Of a DNA stretch of 64,000 nt, positions 9,184 to 17,831 are shown piece by piece. Origin of the DNA: Alphaproteobacteria bacterium (GTDB taxonomy: Bacteria > Pseudomonadota > Alphaproteobacteria > Micavibrionales > Micavibrionaceae); contig JAUHVY010000002.1 of the NCBI GenBank assembly GCA_030424975.1, positions 434,001 through 498,000 of the forward strand. The letters are read 5' to 3'. Both the position numbers and the translations under genes were made by a program. Under the pieces are notes generated by a model, which worked only from the letters and a program-made list of their open reading frames with translations, was not told where the DNA came from and made no database searches. The stretch's first letter is position 1; each line of letters starts with the position of its first letter.

Positions 9184-10456
9184 TGATCTTGATGAAGAGA
9201 TAATTGGTGCAGATGACGGATTTGATGAGTTTTCTCAAAAATCCAATATTGGCGATGCCGTTAGACAGAGCCCTGCAGCAAAAATAGGTATTGTTATTGG
9301 TGCTGTCGTTGTTCTTGGCGGCATTATGTACATGTTTAGTGGCGAGGCCGAAAAGAATTCACAGTCTGTCATGGCACCGGGTAATGCGGTTTCAGGATCA
9401 CCTTCAGATGGTGAAGACTTGACCCCTGCTTATGTGGAAGCCGTTGAAGAGCAAAACGAAGCGGATCTTGAGGCTGCTATTCGTGAAAACAAAAGTGCAA
9501 TTCCTGTACCTATTGACACACCTGACACACGTCTGGAGGTTCCCGAAGCTGAGCAGCAATCAGAAGATCCGTTACACAGATGGCGTGTTCTTCAGGAAGA
9601 GCGTGTTGAGCGTCAAATGAAAACACAAGAAGCAGAGCTTGAGCCTGTAACTGTTCTTGATGCAGAACAGCAAAGTGAAGCGATTGCACAACTTGGTGAA
9701 TCTATGCGCCAGCAGATGGAAGCCATTCTTGGTGCTACGAATGAAGAAAAAACATTCACCTCCAGAACCCTGATACAATACACTTCTGATAGCGACGGTA
9801 ATGGCGCTAATGGCGGCGGTAACGGCGGCGGCGAAGGCAATGGTGACAGCGTTGATGCTTTTGAAGAGCTTAGTGAAGAAACTGTCGTTATTCCTGCCGG
9901 TAAAATTGTTTACGGACAGCTTTTACTAGAGGCGAATTCTGATGTTGAAAGCGTTGTTTTAGCACAAATGCTAAGCGGCCCGTTGAAAGGCTGGAAACTA
10001 CTTGGTGAGTTTGAATTGCTTGAAAACATCAATATGCTTGCTATTACATTTGATATTGCTGTTAACGAAGACGGTGACCAGTACGAGGTTGAAGCTGTAA
10101 TGCTTAACCCTGATACAACATTGCCAGCTATGCGCACAGATATTGATCACAGATACTTCCAACGTATTATCTATCCTGCTGCTGCTGCATTTATTGACGG
10201 CTTTGCACAGGCTGTTTCAGAATCTGGCCGTACTACAGTTACCGTTTCCGGAGACACTGTGGTCGAAGAAGAGGAAGAAACAAGCAATGATCAAGAAGTT
10301 GCAAGTGGTATCGAAGAGGCCGCATCAGAGATTCGTGAAATTATCGAAGAAGCTGGTGATGTGCCGGTACAGGTTCTAATCGAAGCCGGAACACCGATTG
10401 GCGTTTTCTTTACAGAAAATGTTGTTGATGACGAAGGCGAACTTAACGATATCTAA
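9176..10456 (+). CDS. icmE: DotG/IcmE, VirB10-like envelope-spanning channel protein (short form)
   Basis: 426 residues from the ATG at 9176, with GAGGAG seven bases upstream inside dotH. An acidic cytoplasmic N-terminus precedes one membrane segment at about residues 33-56. A coiled, Glu/Gln-rich linker and a Gly-rich spacer (about 200-220) follow. The VirB10/TrbI-like domain then runs from IPAGKIVYGQLLLEA through GPLKGWKLLG to RRIIYP-type sequence near 330. Legionella DotG is over 1000 residues because of a long repeat domain between membrane segment and C-terminal domain. That domain is absent here, as in conjugation-type homologues. An acidic tail follows the core domain. Confidence 0.92.
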   Translation: MNDDLDEEIIGADDGFDEFSQKSNIGDAVRQSPAAKIGIVIGAVVVLGGIMYMFSGEAEKNSQSVMAPGNAVSGSPSDGEDLTPAYVEAVEEQNEADLEAAIRENKSAIPVPIDTPDTRLEVPEAEQQSEDPLHRWRVLQEERVERQMKTQEAELEPVTVLDAEQQSEAIAQLGESMRQQMEAILGATNEEKTFTSRTLIQYTSDSDGNGANGGGNGGGEGNGDSVDAFEELSEETVVIPAGKIVYGQLLLEANSDVESVVLAQMLSGPLKGWKLLGEFELLENINMLAITFDIAVNEDGDQYEVEAVMLNPDTTLPAMRTDIDHRYFQRIIYPAAAAFIDGFAQAVSESGRTTVTVSGDTVVEEEEETSNDQEVASGIEEAASEIREIIEEAGDVPVQVLIEAGTPIGVFFTENVVDDEGELNDI

Positions 10457-10475
10457 TACGTAAAAGCTTTAAATT

Positions 10476-11600
10476 ATGATCCCAAGCGACAAAGACGATG
10501 CAGATTTAGGTGCAGACCTACTAAACGAAGATGCGGAGTTTGATGATGCTTGGGATGACTTTTTAGAATTAGAGCATGATGAGGATGCAGGAGTATTTGA
10601 TGCCCCCACCTCTCCTGAAGATTTTGAACAAGCAGGTCAATCTGATATTTCTGAAACGCCCTCAAAGACTTCTAAAAAGAAGGCAGGCGCCCCGATAAAA
10701 GCAGGATTGGCACTGATATTACTTTCCGCTGCTGGTGCAGGTGGCTATTATTACTACAGTCAAATTCCGCAAAAAAAGCCCGTTATTGTTCAAATCGAAC
10801 CAGAACTAATCAACAGTGTGAAGACAACAGAAAACGCTGCCACAGCCGAGAACGAAGAAGAAATTGTCACGTTTCCACAGCAGCCTTTGGAAAATATTAC
10901 AATAGCACCTGAAGCACCATTATCACAGAATGAGTCAAAGTTCGATACGGTAGATAATAGTGGGCCTCTAACGCCCTTACCTACTAACCTTGAAGGTTTG
11001 CAGGTTGAATTGCCTGATCTGCACACAACAAATGAGTCTGATACCCTCGAAATCACCGAGCAAGAAAATGTAGTATCAGACAACACCATCAATACTGACG
11101 AAGACATTATTGTATCAGATGAAATTACAATTCCCGTCATTACAGAATTTAACGAAGATGCAATGCTTTCAAAAACCGAAACATCGCCGGAGCCCATAGA
11201 TGTGCAGGAAATCGAAAACGCAACAATCACATCAAATTCCGAAGAACAAACAGTACCTACACCAGAAGAAGGTACACACAATGATGAAATAACCGAGAAT
11301 GCATCTCTCAATGATACGCCTGAAGGTACTCAAGCGATCGTGAAAACAGTTGATCAAAAAAAATCTGAGCCTCAAAAGATCGATACTAAAATTGAAACAA
11401 AAAAAGTAAAAAGCATTACAATAAATTGGCAAATTCGTGCTGCCCAACCAGGGAAAGCTGTCATATATGACAGAATAAATGATGTAATGCGTTCCGTAGA
11501 AATTGGGGATTATCTGGCTGAAACCGGAAAAATCACCCACATTCAAAAAGTAAACGGAAAGTGGACGATTAGCGGCTCAAAAGGTAAAATTACAAATTAA
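10476..11600 (+). CDS. icmG: IcmG/DotF-like single-pass membrane protein
   Basis: 374 residues. An acidic cytoplasmic N-terminus (about 70 residues), one membrane segment at about 76-94 and a long Glu/Thr-rich linker lead to a small C-terminal domain (about 315-374). That domain has the pattern W-x-I-R-A-x-x-P-G-K-A, then a Val-Glu-x-Gly-Asp step and GKITHI. This resembles the IcmG/TraP C-terminal beta domain (W...G-R-A...V-G-D...G-x-V). Position between icmE and the icmC-like gene matches icmG in Legionella. The linker is low complexity, so the call rests on topology, the end domain and synteny. Confidence 0.65.
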   Translation: MIPSDKDDADLGADLLNEDAEFDDAWDDFLELEHDEDAGVFDAPTSPEDFEQAGQSDISETPSKTSKKKAGAPIKAGLALILLSAAGAGGYYYYSQIPQKKPVIVQIEPELINSVKTTENAATAENEEEIVTFPQQPLENITIAPEAPLSQNESKFDTVDNSGPLTPLPTNLEGLQVELPDLHTTNESDTLEITEQENVVSDNTINTDEDIIVSDEITIPVITEFNEDAMLSKTETSPEPIDVQEIENATITSNSEEQTVPTPEEGTHNDEITENASLNDTPEGTQAIVKTVDQKKSEPQKIDTKIETKKVKSITINWQIRAAQPGKAVIYDRINDVMRSVEIGDYLAETGKITHIQKVNGKWTISGSKGKITN

Positions 11601-11729
11601 TACCTGAAATTAAGCTTTTTTTGATATATAATATATAAAATTAACATAAAGATTTAAAATGTTTGCAGTAATCAGCGCAAATATGCTGTAATAATTGTGA
11701 ATACTTTTTTTCAAGGAGCGACAATAAAG

Positions 11730-13355
11730 ATGAACAGACATTTCTTTGCATATCTTTTGGGTTTGATTGCGCTAACATTTAGCACAGCGGTTTTTGCGCA
11801 GGATATTTCTGATATTGGGGAGAATGTCGTTGAATCAGGATCGGCGCTTCCGGGTCTTATCGCAGGTCTTTCATACTTAAGCGGTATTTTGTTTGCTGTA
11901 ACAGGTATTTACAAATCTATTGAACATGTTTCCAACCCCAATCAAGTACCATTGAAAACGCCTGTTGTGCGCTTTCTCATCGGTGGCGGTTTATTCTCCC
12001 TGCCAATTATTACGGAAGCTGTTTACAACACTATAACAGCAGGAGCAACATCGACTTTTGACCCGCAAGCGGAACTAATGACTCAAATTAACTCTGTTGT
12101 TGCTATGTTTTCTGCTATCACATTTGCAGGCTCGTCTATCGATGCAATCTTTGAATCAATCCTTAGATCAGTTAGAAATATGCCCGCTGTTATCACAGCA
12201 CTCGGATATTTACTTGGGACCTTGCTGTCCGTATCCGCACTATATAAAACGCGTGATCATGTTGAAGATCCTACACGTGTTCCGTTGAAAGATCCCGTTC
12301 TGCGCTTTATTGCGGCCGGTGCTTTATTTGCTCTTCCTACTGTTTACGAGGCAATGTATGAAACAATCGCGGGCGGTGGTCTTGCCTTTGGTGGTATCGT
12401 AGCCAGCTTATTTACAGCTGCAGGCTTTTTGCTAGCGCTTGACGATCCCCTCGCAGGCATAAACTGTGTTGGCTTCGGTGGCGCCGGCGTAGATGAAGTG
12501 ATCTGTAATGCGATGCGCGGTACTGTGGGACTCCCCGTATTCCTGACAATGGTTTCTTATTTGTTGGGTTTGATCTTAGGTCTTTGGGCGATTATCAAAA
12601 TTCGTGACCACGTACAAGACCCACAGCGTGTCCCCCTTCACGAAGGTATTTCACGATTAATTGCTGGCGGTGTGTTTTTCTCAATGCCCGCCGTTGCAAC
12701 AATTATTTCAAACTCATTTATGCCAGTAGGCCTACTTGCGAACGTAGTTATCGATACCGCTCTCGCAGGGGCATACAATGAAAACTTAACATGTGGCGCA
12801 GGAACAAACTCCCTAGATGAAGCCATGGGTTGTTTCATGTCGGACGTACTCGGACCAACATCAACGGTTCTGAATTTCTTCTGTTTCTGTGCAGGAATGA
12901 TTTTTGTCATGGTTGGTACATCCAGACTTATTCGCTCGGCACAAGAAGGTGCCAGAGGTCCGGGAGGTTTAGGCACACTAACAACATTCTTTGTCGGCGG
13001 TATCCTGATGTCATTCAATGTTATCATCCGTGCGTTCTCTTCTACATTCTTCGGCAGTACAGTTGCAGGTAAAAATGCCACACTCGCTTACACCACGGGT
13101 ATGAGCGCAACTGAACTTGACGCAACATATAATGTAATCTCTGCAGTACTTCGTTTCATGGTAATCGTAGGACTAATAAGTTTTGCACGCGGCATCTTTA
13201 TTCTTCGTGATGTTGCAGAAGGAAAGCAGCAAGCATCAATGATGGCCGGGATTACGCATATCGTCGGCGGTGCCTTTGCGGTCAATATGGGGCCCCTAAT
13301 GAATGCAATCCAAACAACACTTGGTATCACGGCATGGGGCGTATCATTCTCATAA
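11730..13355 (+). CDS. icmC: IcmC/DotE-like polytopic protein with about five repeated membrane modules
   Basis: 541 residues from the ATG at 11730 (AAGGAG at 11713-11718); the frame is open upstream from a GTG but has no site there. A signal peptide ends near VFAQ. Five related modules follow at about residues 38-102, 148-212, 266-330, 376-440 and 470-533. The best three share a pattern: hydrophobic helix, K-x-x-(D/E)-H-V, N/D-P, VPL, R-F/L, GG/AG, then a second helix ending LP or MP. The same module occurs once in the next gene. IcmC of Legionella is about 190 residues, so this is an expanded form. The icmC name rests on synteny plus the shared module. Confidence 0.65.
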   Translation: MNRHFFAYLLGLIALTFSTAVFAQDISDIGENVVESGSALPGLIAGLSYLSGILFAVTGIYKSIEHVSNPNQVPLKTPVVRFLIGGGLFSLPIITEAVYNTITAGATSTFDPQAELMTQINSVVAMFSAITFAGSSIDAIFESILRSVRNMPAVITALGYLLGTLLSVSALYKTRDHVEDPTRVPLKDPVLRFIAAGALFALPTVYEAMYETIAGGGLAFGGIVASLFTAAGFLLALDDPLAGINCVGFGGAGVDEVICNAMRGTVGLPVFLTMVSYLLGLILGLWAIIKIRDHVQDPQRVPLHEGISRLIAGGVFFSMPAVATIISNSFMPVGLLANVVIDTALAGAYNENLTCGAGTNSLDEAMGCFMSDVLGPTSTVLNFFCFCAGMIFVMVGTSRLIRSAQEGARGPGGLGTLTTFFVGGILMSFNVIIRAFSSTFFGSTVAGKNATLAYTTGMSATELDATYNVISAVLRFMVIVGLISFARGIFILRDVAEGKQQASMMAGITHIVGGAFAVNMGPLMNAIQTTLGITAWGVSFS

Positions 13356-13381
13356 AAAAAGAATTTTAATATTATATATTG

Positions 13382-13430
13382 AACCCGGGATTTTGCACTA
13401 ATTGTGGCAACCGGGTTTATTTTTTATCCA
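13382..13430 (+). terminator. Probable rho-independent terminator or attenuator between icmC-like and icmD-like genes
   Basis: The arms AACCCGG (13382-13388) and CCGGGTT (13411-13417) form a 7-bp stem around a 22-base loop, followed directly by a T-rich run to 13425. It would separate transcription of icmC from icmD. Confidence 0.6.
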
Positions 13431-13530
13431 ATTTCACGCTAAGTTATTGAAAAATATATAAAAAAAAATGTGGCAACTTTGTGACTATTCTGTTACATTA
13501 AGATTATAAAGTAAGTTATCAATTGGTAAG

Positions 13531-13536
13531 AGGAGG
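13531..13536 (+). promoter_or_regulatory. Strong ribosome binding site of the icmD-like gene
   Basis: AGGAGG at 13531-13536 lies seven bases before the ATG at 13544. It decides the start against the in-frame TTG at 13523 and is the strongest Shine-Dalgarno sequence in the locus. Confidence 0.8.
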
Positions 13537-13543
13537 AACTATA

Positions 13544-13945
13544 ATGTTCAAAAAAACCAAGACATCATATTATAAACTAGGTGCTGCAATGACTGTTGGT
13601 ATGTTGGCAGCTGCACCACAAACAGCAGAAGCTGCTGCTGCTGGTGGTAACAACTTCAACTCTATTGCAAACAACGTTAACGACTCTATCTCAAGCTTGC
13701 CTGGTTTGATTTCAGCTCTAGCATACCTATTCGGTGTTCTATTGGCTGTTCTAGGTATCATGAAGATCAAAGATCACGTTGAAAACCCATCACAGACTCC
13801 AATCAAAGAAGGTGCGATCCGTCTATTGGCTGGTGGTTGTCTATTCGCTCTTCCAATCATCTTGGAAGCGATGTATGAAACAGCGGGTGCTGGTGCTGGT
13901 GCATCAACAGCGAAATTGAAAGCTGTAGAATTTACAATCAACTAA
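13544..13945 (+). CDS. icmD: IcmD/DotP-like small membrane protein
   Basis: 133 residues, close to Legionella IcmD (about 132). The signal peptide covers residues 1-30 and ends in an Ala-rich run. A single two-helix module follows at 49-114: SLPGLISALAYLFGVLLAVLG, then KIKDHVENPSQTPIKEG, then RLLAGGCLFALP. The middle motif is the IcmD-type H-x-x-N-P-x-Q-x-P sequence. The module is the same as those in the preceding icmC-like gene. Codon choice is much more biased than in the neighbours (GGT, AAC, ATC and CTA preferred). With the strong ribosome site and the terminator upstream, this suggests separate, high expression. Confidence 0.8.
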   Translation: MFKKTKTSYYKLGAAMTVGMLAAAPQTAEAAAAGGNNFNSIANNVNDSISSLPGLISALAYLFGVLLAVLGIMKIKDHVENPSQTPIKEGAIRLLAGGCLFALPIILEAMYETAGAGAGASTAKLKAVEFTIN

Positions 13946-13962
13946 TTATTCGAAAGGTGGCT

Positions 13963-14682
13963 ATGGGAAACTTGCCCGTATCACTGGGGCTGTCGCGTAA
14001 AGCGAAAGTCAGGAATAAAAATAGCGGAGCCGGTAAATCTGGCTCCGCTTCTTCGGTGCCTCAAGATCTATTGACGAAAGACCTGAAGCAAAAAATTCTT
14101 ACGCGTGACGAACATACCTGCAAATGTTGCGGTTTCGTCTCGAAAAAATATCAAGAAATTCTTTTTTTGGATAATGATCCGAATAACATTTCAGAAGACA
14201 ACCTACAAACAACCTGCATTTTCTGCCACCAATGCTTTAATTTAGATAAAGTCAGCGTGATGCGCTCAGGTGTTTTATTGTGGTTGCCTGAAATAAATCA
14301 AGCCGATCTTCATCACATTGCTCGTGCGATATATGTTGCACGCATATCTCAGGGGCCGATCGCTGAGGCTGCACGCAAATCTCTTGACGCATTAATGCAA
14401 AGGCGTGAAGCTGTTCGTTCACGCATAGGAACAGATGATCCGTATATTTTAGCGACTGTGCTCAAAGACTATCTGACTGACTCCCACTATGCTAATCGTC
14501 AGCAAAAAATTGAAGGTGTCAGATTATTTCCACTGGATAGACGGATTATCAAAGAATCTGATCTTGAGTTTAATCAATTTCCGCAAATTCTTGCATATTG
14601 GCGATCTAAAGACGGCCCTTTTGGTGGTAAACCACCTCAAAAATGGTTTGATATTTATCACGAATTACAAAAAGCCGGCTAA
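13963..14682 (+). CDS. icmJ: IcmJ/DotN, zinc-binding subunit of the type IV coupling complex
   Basis: 239 residues from the ATG at 13963 (AAAGGTGG upstream; an in-frame GTG at 13957 lies within that site). A basic, Gly/Ser-rich N-terminal extension precedes the HNH-like zinc fold: TCKCCG near residues 52-57, then CIFCHQCF near 84-91, then WLPEINQADLHH. IcmJ of Legionella has the same four-Cys pattern and belongs to the DotL-DotM-DotN coupling complex. No other coupling gene is in the window. It sits 17 bases after icmD and before icmB, as in Legionella. Confidence 0.88.
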   Translation: MGNLPVSLGLSRKAKVRNKNSGAGKSGSASSVPQDLLTKDLKQKILTRDEHTCKCCGFVSKKYQEILFLDNDPNNISEDNLQTTCIFCHQCFNLDKVSVMRSGVLLWLPEINQADLHHIARAIYVARISQGPIAEAARKSLDALMQRREAVRSRIGTDDPYILATVLKDYLTDSHYANRQQKIEGVRLFPLDRRIIKESDLEFNQFPQILAYWRSKDGPFGGKPPQKWFDIYHELQKAG

Positions 14683-14816
14683 CTTCTTTTTTCATAAGAT
14701 ATAAAGAAAATATTCATTCTTCCCTAATATAGTAGATTTATAAAATCTGGTGTATTATCTATGAATAATCATGTAAGATCAGTGCATAATGTGAGCAAAA
14801 AGAATTAAAATCATCC
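14683..14816 (+). promoter_or_regulatory. AT-rich spacer before icmB with a short palindrome
   Basis: The 134-base gap contains the perfect inverted repeat AGATTT-ATA-AAATCT at 14734-14748. It could be an operator or part of an internal promoter, but no clear hexamer pair is visible. Confidence 0.3.
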
Positions 14817-17800
14817 ATGAAACTGTCTGAAAGAATTTTCGCCCCGTTCCAAAAAGCTATGCGACACACTGTGTCCTCTTTTATCCGTCTGGAAACAATG
14901 GAGAATGCAACGACGCTTGTATCTACCGACGGATCCCTTATCTCTTATGTTCGTGTTGAGGGCAGTAAGCAGATTATTGGTGATGAGGAATATAGACAAA
15001 TCGTCAATGCCTCTAATATTAAAATCGGCGCACGTTTTGACCGTTTGGGTCATGCCATGCAGGTATATTTTGTTCGCGATCCGAACAGAATTCGTACAAC
15101 TTTAGAAGAACAAGTTCACCCTAGCCGTGTAGCGGCCCGCAATATCGGTCTGGATCTTGATGATGTTTTTCAGGAAAAAATTAACCACCTTGAGCGTTTT
15201 TTAACGCATGAAGAGCAATATTTTGTTCTTTGGTCACGTCCTTCTGCGCTGACAAAAAATGATTTGAAACGTGCTGGAGAGCAGATGAAAGAAGCAGGTA
15301 AAACTTGGCTACCTGCATCTAATTCTCAATACCCACACGGTGTTCTTGAGCCTTTACGTACGCGTCATAAAAGTTTCGTATCCGCAATGATGACAGCGTT
15401 TGATGAACTTGCGATTGAGTGTAGCCTGATGGAAGTTCATGACGCGCTGAATGCAGTGCGCTCTAACCTTTTCCCGGATCGTGCCAACCCAGAATGGCGT
15501 GCTTGCCTACCCGGCGACCCGATCCCACCGCGCGCACCGCGCAGCACAGTTGATATGTCAGATATACTTTGGCCGAGCCTACCGAACCAAATTACTGCTG
15601 CAGATGCAAAAGTATTAGGAAAATCGGTTGTCCGTATCGGTAACTTGCTCTGGGCAGGAGCAGATATGACGCTTGGGCCGATGGATTCAACGCCGTTCCC
15701 TGTTCTGCTAAATCGTTTGGTTGAATCAGATATACCTTTCCGTATCTCTTTCCTGATTGAGGGGGGCGGGGCCTCGGCTGTTGCATTCAGAACATTTGCA
15801 GCAACACTGATGGGGCCAACCAATGCCGCAAATAAGAATATTAAATACTCTTTGGAAAGCTTAACGACACTTGCCCGCAAAGAACCGGTTGTGAAAGTCC
15901 GCGTATCCTTTGCAACGTGGTGTAAAATTGATGAAAAAGAAGTGATTTTAGATCGCCTATCTGTTCTCCTTCAATCTTTCGAAAGTTGGGGTTACTGCCA
16001 GGTGAGCGACCACACAGGCGATCCGCTTGATTGTGTTATGTCATCGGCAATGGGCATTCATTGCGCGGGTTCAGCTCCGTCAGGCATCGCTCCGATGATC
16101 GAGATCATGAAATTATTGCCATGGCAACGTCCGTCCAGCCCGTTTGAAACAGGCGCCATGATTTTCAGAACACCCGACGGAAAGATTTGGCCATACCAAA
16201 CAGGTACAAACCTGACCACAACTTGGTTCGACCTTATTTTCGCGCAGCCCGGTGGCGGTAAATCCGTTTTGCTAAACACATTAAACTTCGGTACATCTAT
16301 TACCCCGGGTTTAAGCAAATTACCCTATGTCGCGGTTATTGATATCGGCCCGTCTTCATCAGGTCTTATTTCCCTGATTAAAGAAGCATTACCGCTTAGC
16401 CGCCAACACGAAGCCGCATATTTCCGTCTTCAGATGGCGCACCAATATGCGATTAACCCATTCGACACACAGTTAGGCTGTCGTTATCCACTTCCTGATG
16501 AACGAAGCTTCCTTGTTGAGCTCCTGACACTTCTGACAACACCACCCGGTTACGACAAGCCGTATGACGGTATGCAACAGCTTTGTGGTCTTGTTGTTGA
16601 TGAAATGTTCAGATGGCGTGATGATGGCGCAGCAAATGCTGAGGCGCGCCCTTATCTTCCGCGTTTGGAAATGGAGGTTGATGCCGCCATTCAAAAATAC
16701 AATGTTCACCTTCCGTCTGACCCGTTCTGGTGGGATATCGTGGACAAAATGTTCGAATTGGAACTACCGCACCTAGCCAATATTGCGCAAAGACACGCTG
16801 TTCCGACTTTGAATGATGCGATTACAGCCTCTCGTAAACCGCAAATCCGTTCATTGCTCGAAGAAACATCAGTTGGCGTTAGTGCTGAAAACGTTATTGG
16901 CGCGTTTGAGCGTATGGTTACATCCGCTATTCGTGAATATCCGATTTTATCATCTGTTACACAATTCGAAATCGCGGATACACGCTTATGTTCTCTTGAC
17001 CTTATGGACGTTGCGCCTCAAGGGGATGATTCTGCCGACAGACAAACATCGATTATGTACATGCTTGCACGTCACGCCCTTGTACGTTCATGGTGGATGA
17101 GTGCGGATACGCTGCAAAACGTGCCTGAAAAATTCCGTGAATATCACTCATTACGTTTGCAAGATATTTCTGAAACACCAAAACGCCTAAACTTCGACGA
17201 ATTCCACCGTACAAGCCGATCAGCATCTGTGCGCGCGCAGATTATTCGTGACGTTCGTGAAGGTCGTAAACGTGGTGTGCAAATTGTTCTGACGTCTCAG
17301 CTTATCGATGACTTTGATAAGGATATGGTCGATTTGGCGACAGGTATTTGGGTTCTTGGTACTGCGATCTCTGATAAAGCGGTTCAAAATGTGGTTGATC
17401 GTTTCGGTCTTTCAAATACGGCGCGTAATATTATGCGTTATAAATTGACCGGCCCGAAATCAATCGGTGCGCCTGCATTGATTGTTATCGGATCGACATC
17501 CGGTCGTTATGAACAGCATATTTACAATACACTTGGTCCGATTGAGCTTTGGGCGTTCTCTACATCTGCAGAAGACGTATCCATTCGTAACCGTCTGTAC
17601 ACTGTTTTGGGTGCGGCGCGGGCGCGTCAAATGCTTTCAACGAAATTCCCGGGCGGTAGCGCACGTAACGAAATCAGACGTCGTGTCCTTGCCAATAGTG
17701 AAGGCGGCGACTCGCGTCAAAGCATGATTAGTGGTGTTATCGAAACCATCGTTGAAGAATTGGTCGAGGAAAGCAAATCATCTCAGGAAGCTGAAGATAG

Positions 17801-17825
17801 CAAACGCGTAAAATTGTCATTGTAG
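14817..17825 (+). CDS. icmB: IcmB/DotO, VirB4-like ATPase of the type IVB secretion system
   Basis: 1002 residues, matching DotO (about 1000). The N-terminal half is the VirB4-type region that docks at the inner membrane. The Walker A motif is AQPGGGKSVLLN at about residues 476-487, and Walker B with its adjacent glutamate is in RLNFDEFHRT near 790. The motif QIVLTSQLIDDFD follows, as in VirB4/TraU-like ATPases. DotO forms a hexameric inner-membrane ATPase that works with DotB. dotB is not in this window. It is followed after six bases by an unknown membrane protein gene. Confidence 0.95.
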   Translation: MKLSERIFAPFQKAMRHTVSSFIRLETMENATTLVSTDGSLISYVRVEGSKQIIGDEEYRQIVNASNIKIGARFDRLGHAMQVYFVRDPNRIRTTLEEQVHPSRVAARNIGLDLDDVFQEKINHLERFLTHEEQYFVLWSRPSALTKNDLKRAGEQMKEAGKTWLPASNSQYPHGVLEPLRTRHKSFVSAMMTAFDELAIECSLMEVHDALNAVRSNLFPDRANPEWRACLPGDPIPPRAPRSTVDMSDILWPSLPNQITAADAKVLGKSVVRIGNLLWAGADMTLGPMDSTPFPVLLNRLVESDIPFRISFLIEGGGASAVAFRTFAATLMGPTNAANKNIKYSLESLTTLARKEPVVKVRVSFATWCKIDEKEVILDRLSVLLQSFESWGYCQVSDHTGDPLDCVMSSAMGIHCAGSAPSGIAPMIEIMKLLPWQRPSSPFETGAMIFRTPDGKIWPYQTGTNLTTTWFDLIFAQPGGGKSVLLNTLNFGTSITPGLSKLPYVAVIDIGPSSSGLISLIKEALPLSRQHEAAYFRLQMAHQYAINPFDTQLGCRYPLPDERSFLVELLTLLTTPPGYDKPYDGMQQLCGLVVDEMFRWRDDGAANAEARPYLPRLEMEVDAAIQKYNVHLPSDPFWWDIVDKMFELELPHLANIAQRHAVPTLNDAITASRKPQIRSLLEETSVGVSAENVIGAFERMVTSAIREYPILSSVTQFEIADTRLCSLDLMDVAPQGDDSADRQTSIMYMLARHALVRSWWMSADTLQNVPEKFREYHSLRLQDISETPKRLNFDEFHRTSRSASVRAQIIRDVREGRKRGVQIVLTSQLIDDFDKDMVDLATGIWVLGTAISDKAVQNVVDRFGLSNTARNIMRYKLTGPKSIGAPALIVIGSTSGRYEQHIYNTLGPIELWAFSTSAEDVSIRNRLYTVLGAARARQMLSTKFPGGSARNEIRRRVLANSEGGDSRQSMISGVIETIVEELVEESKSSQEAEDSKRVKLSL

Positions 17826-17831
17826 GAAGAT

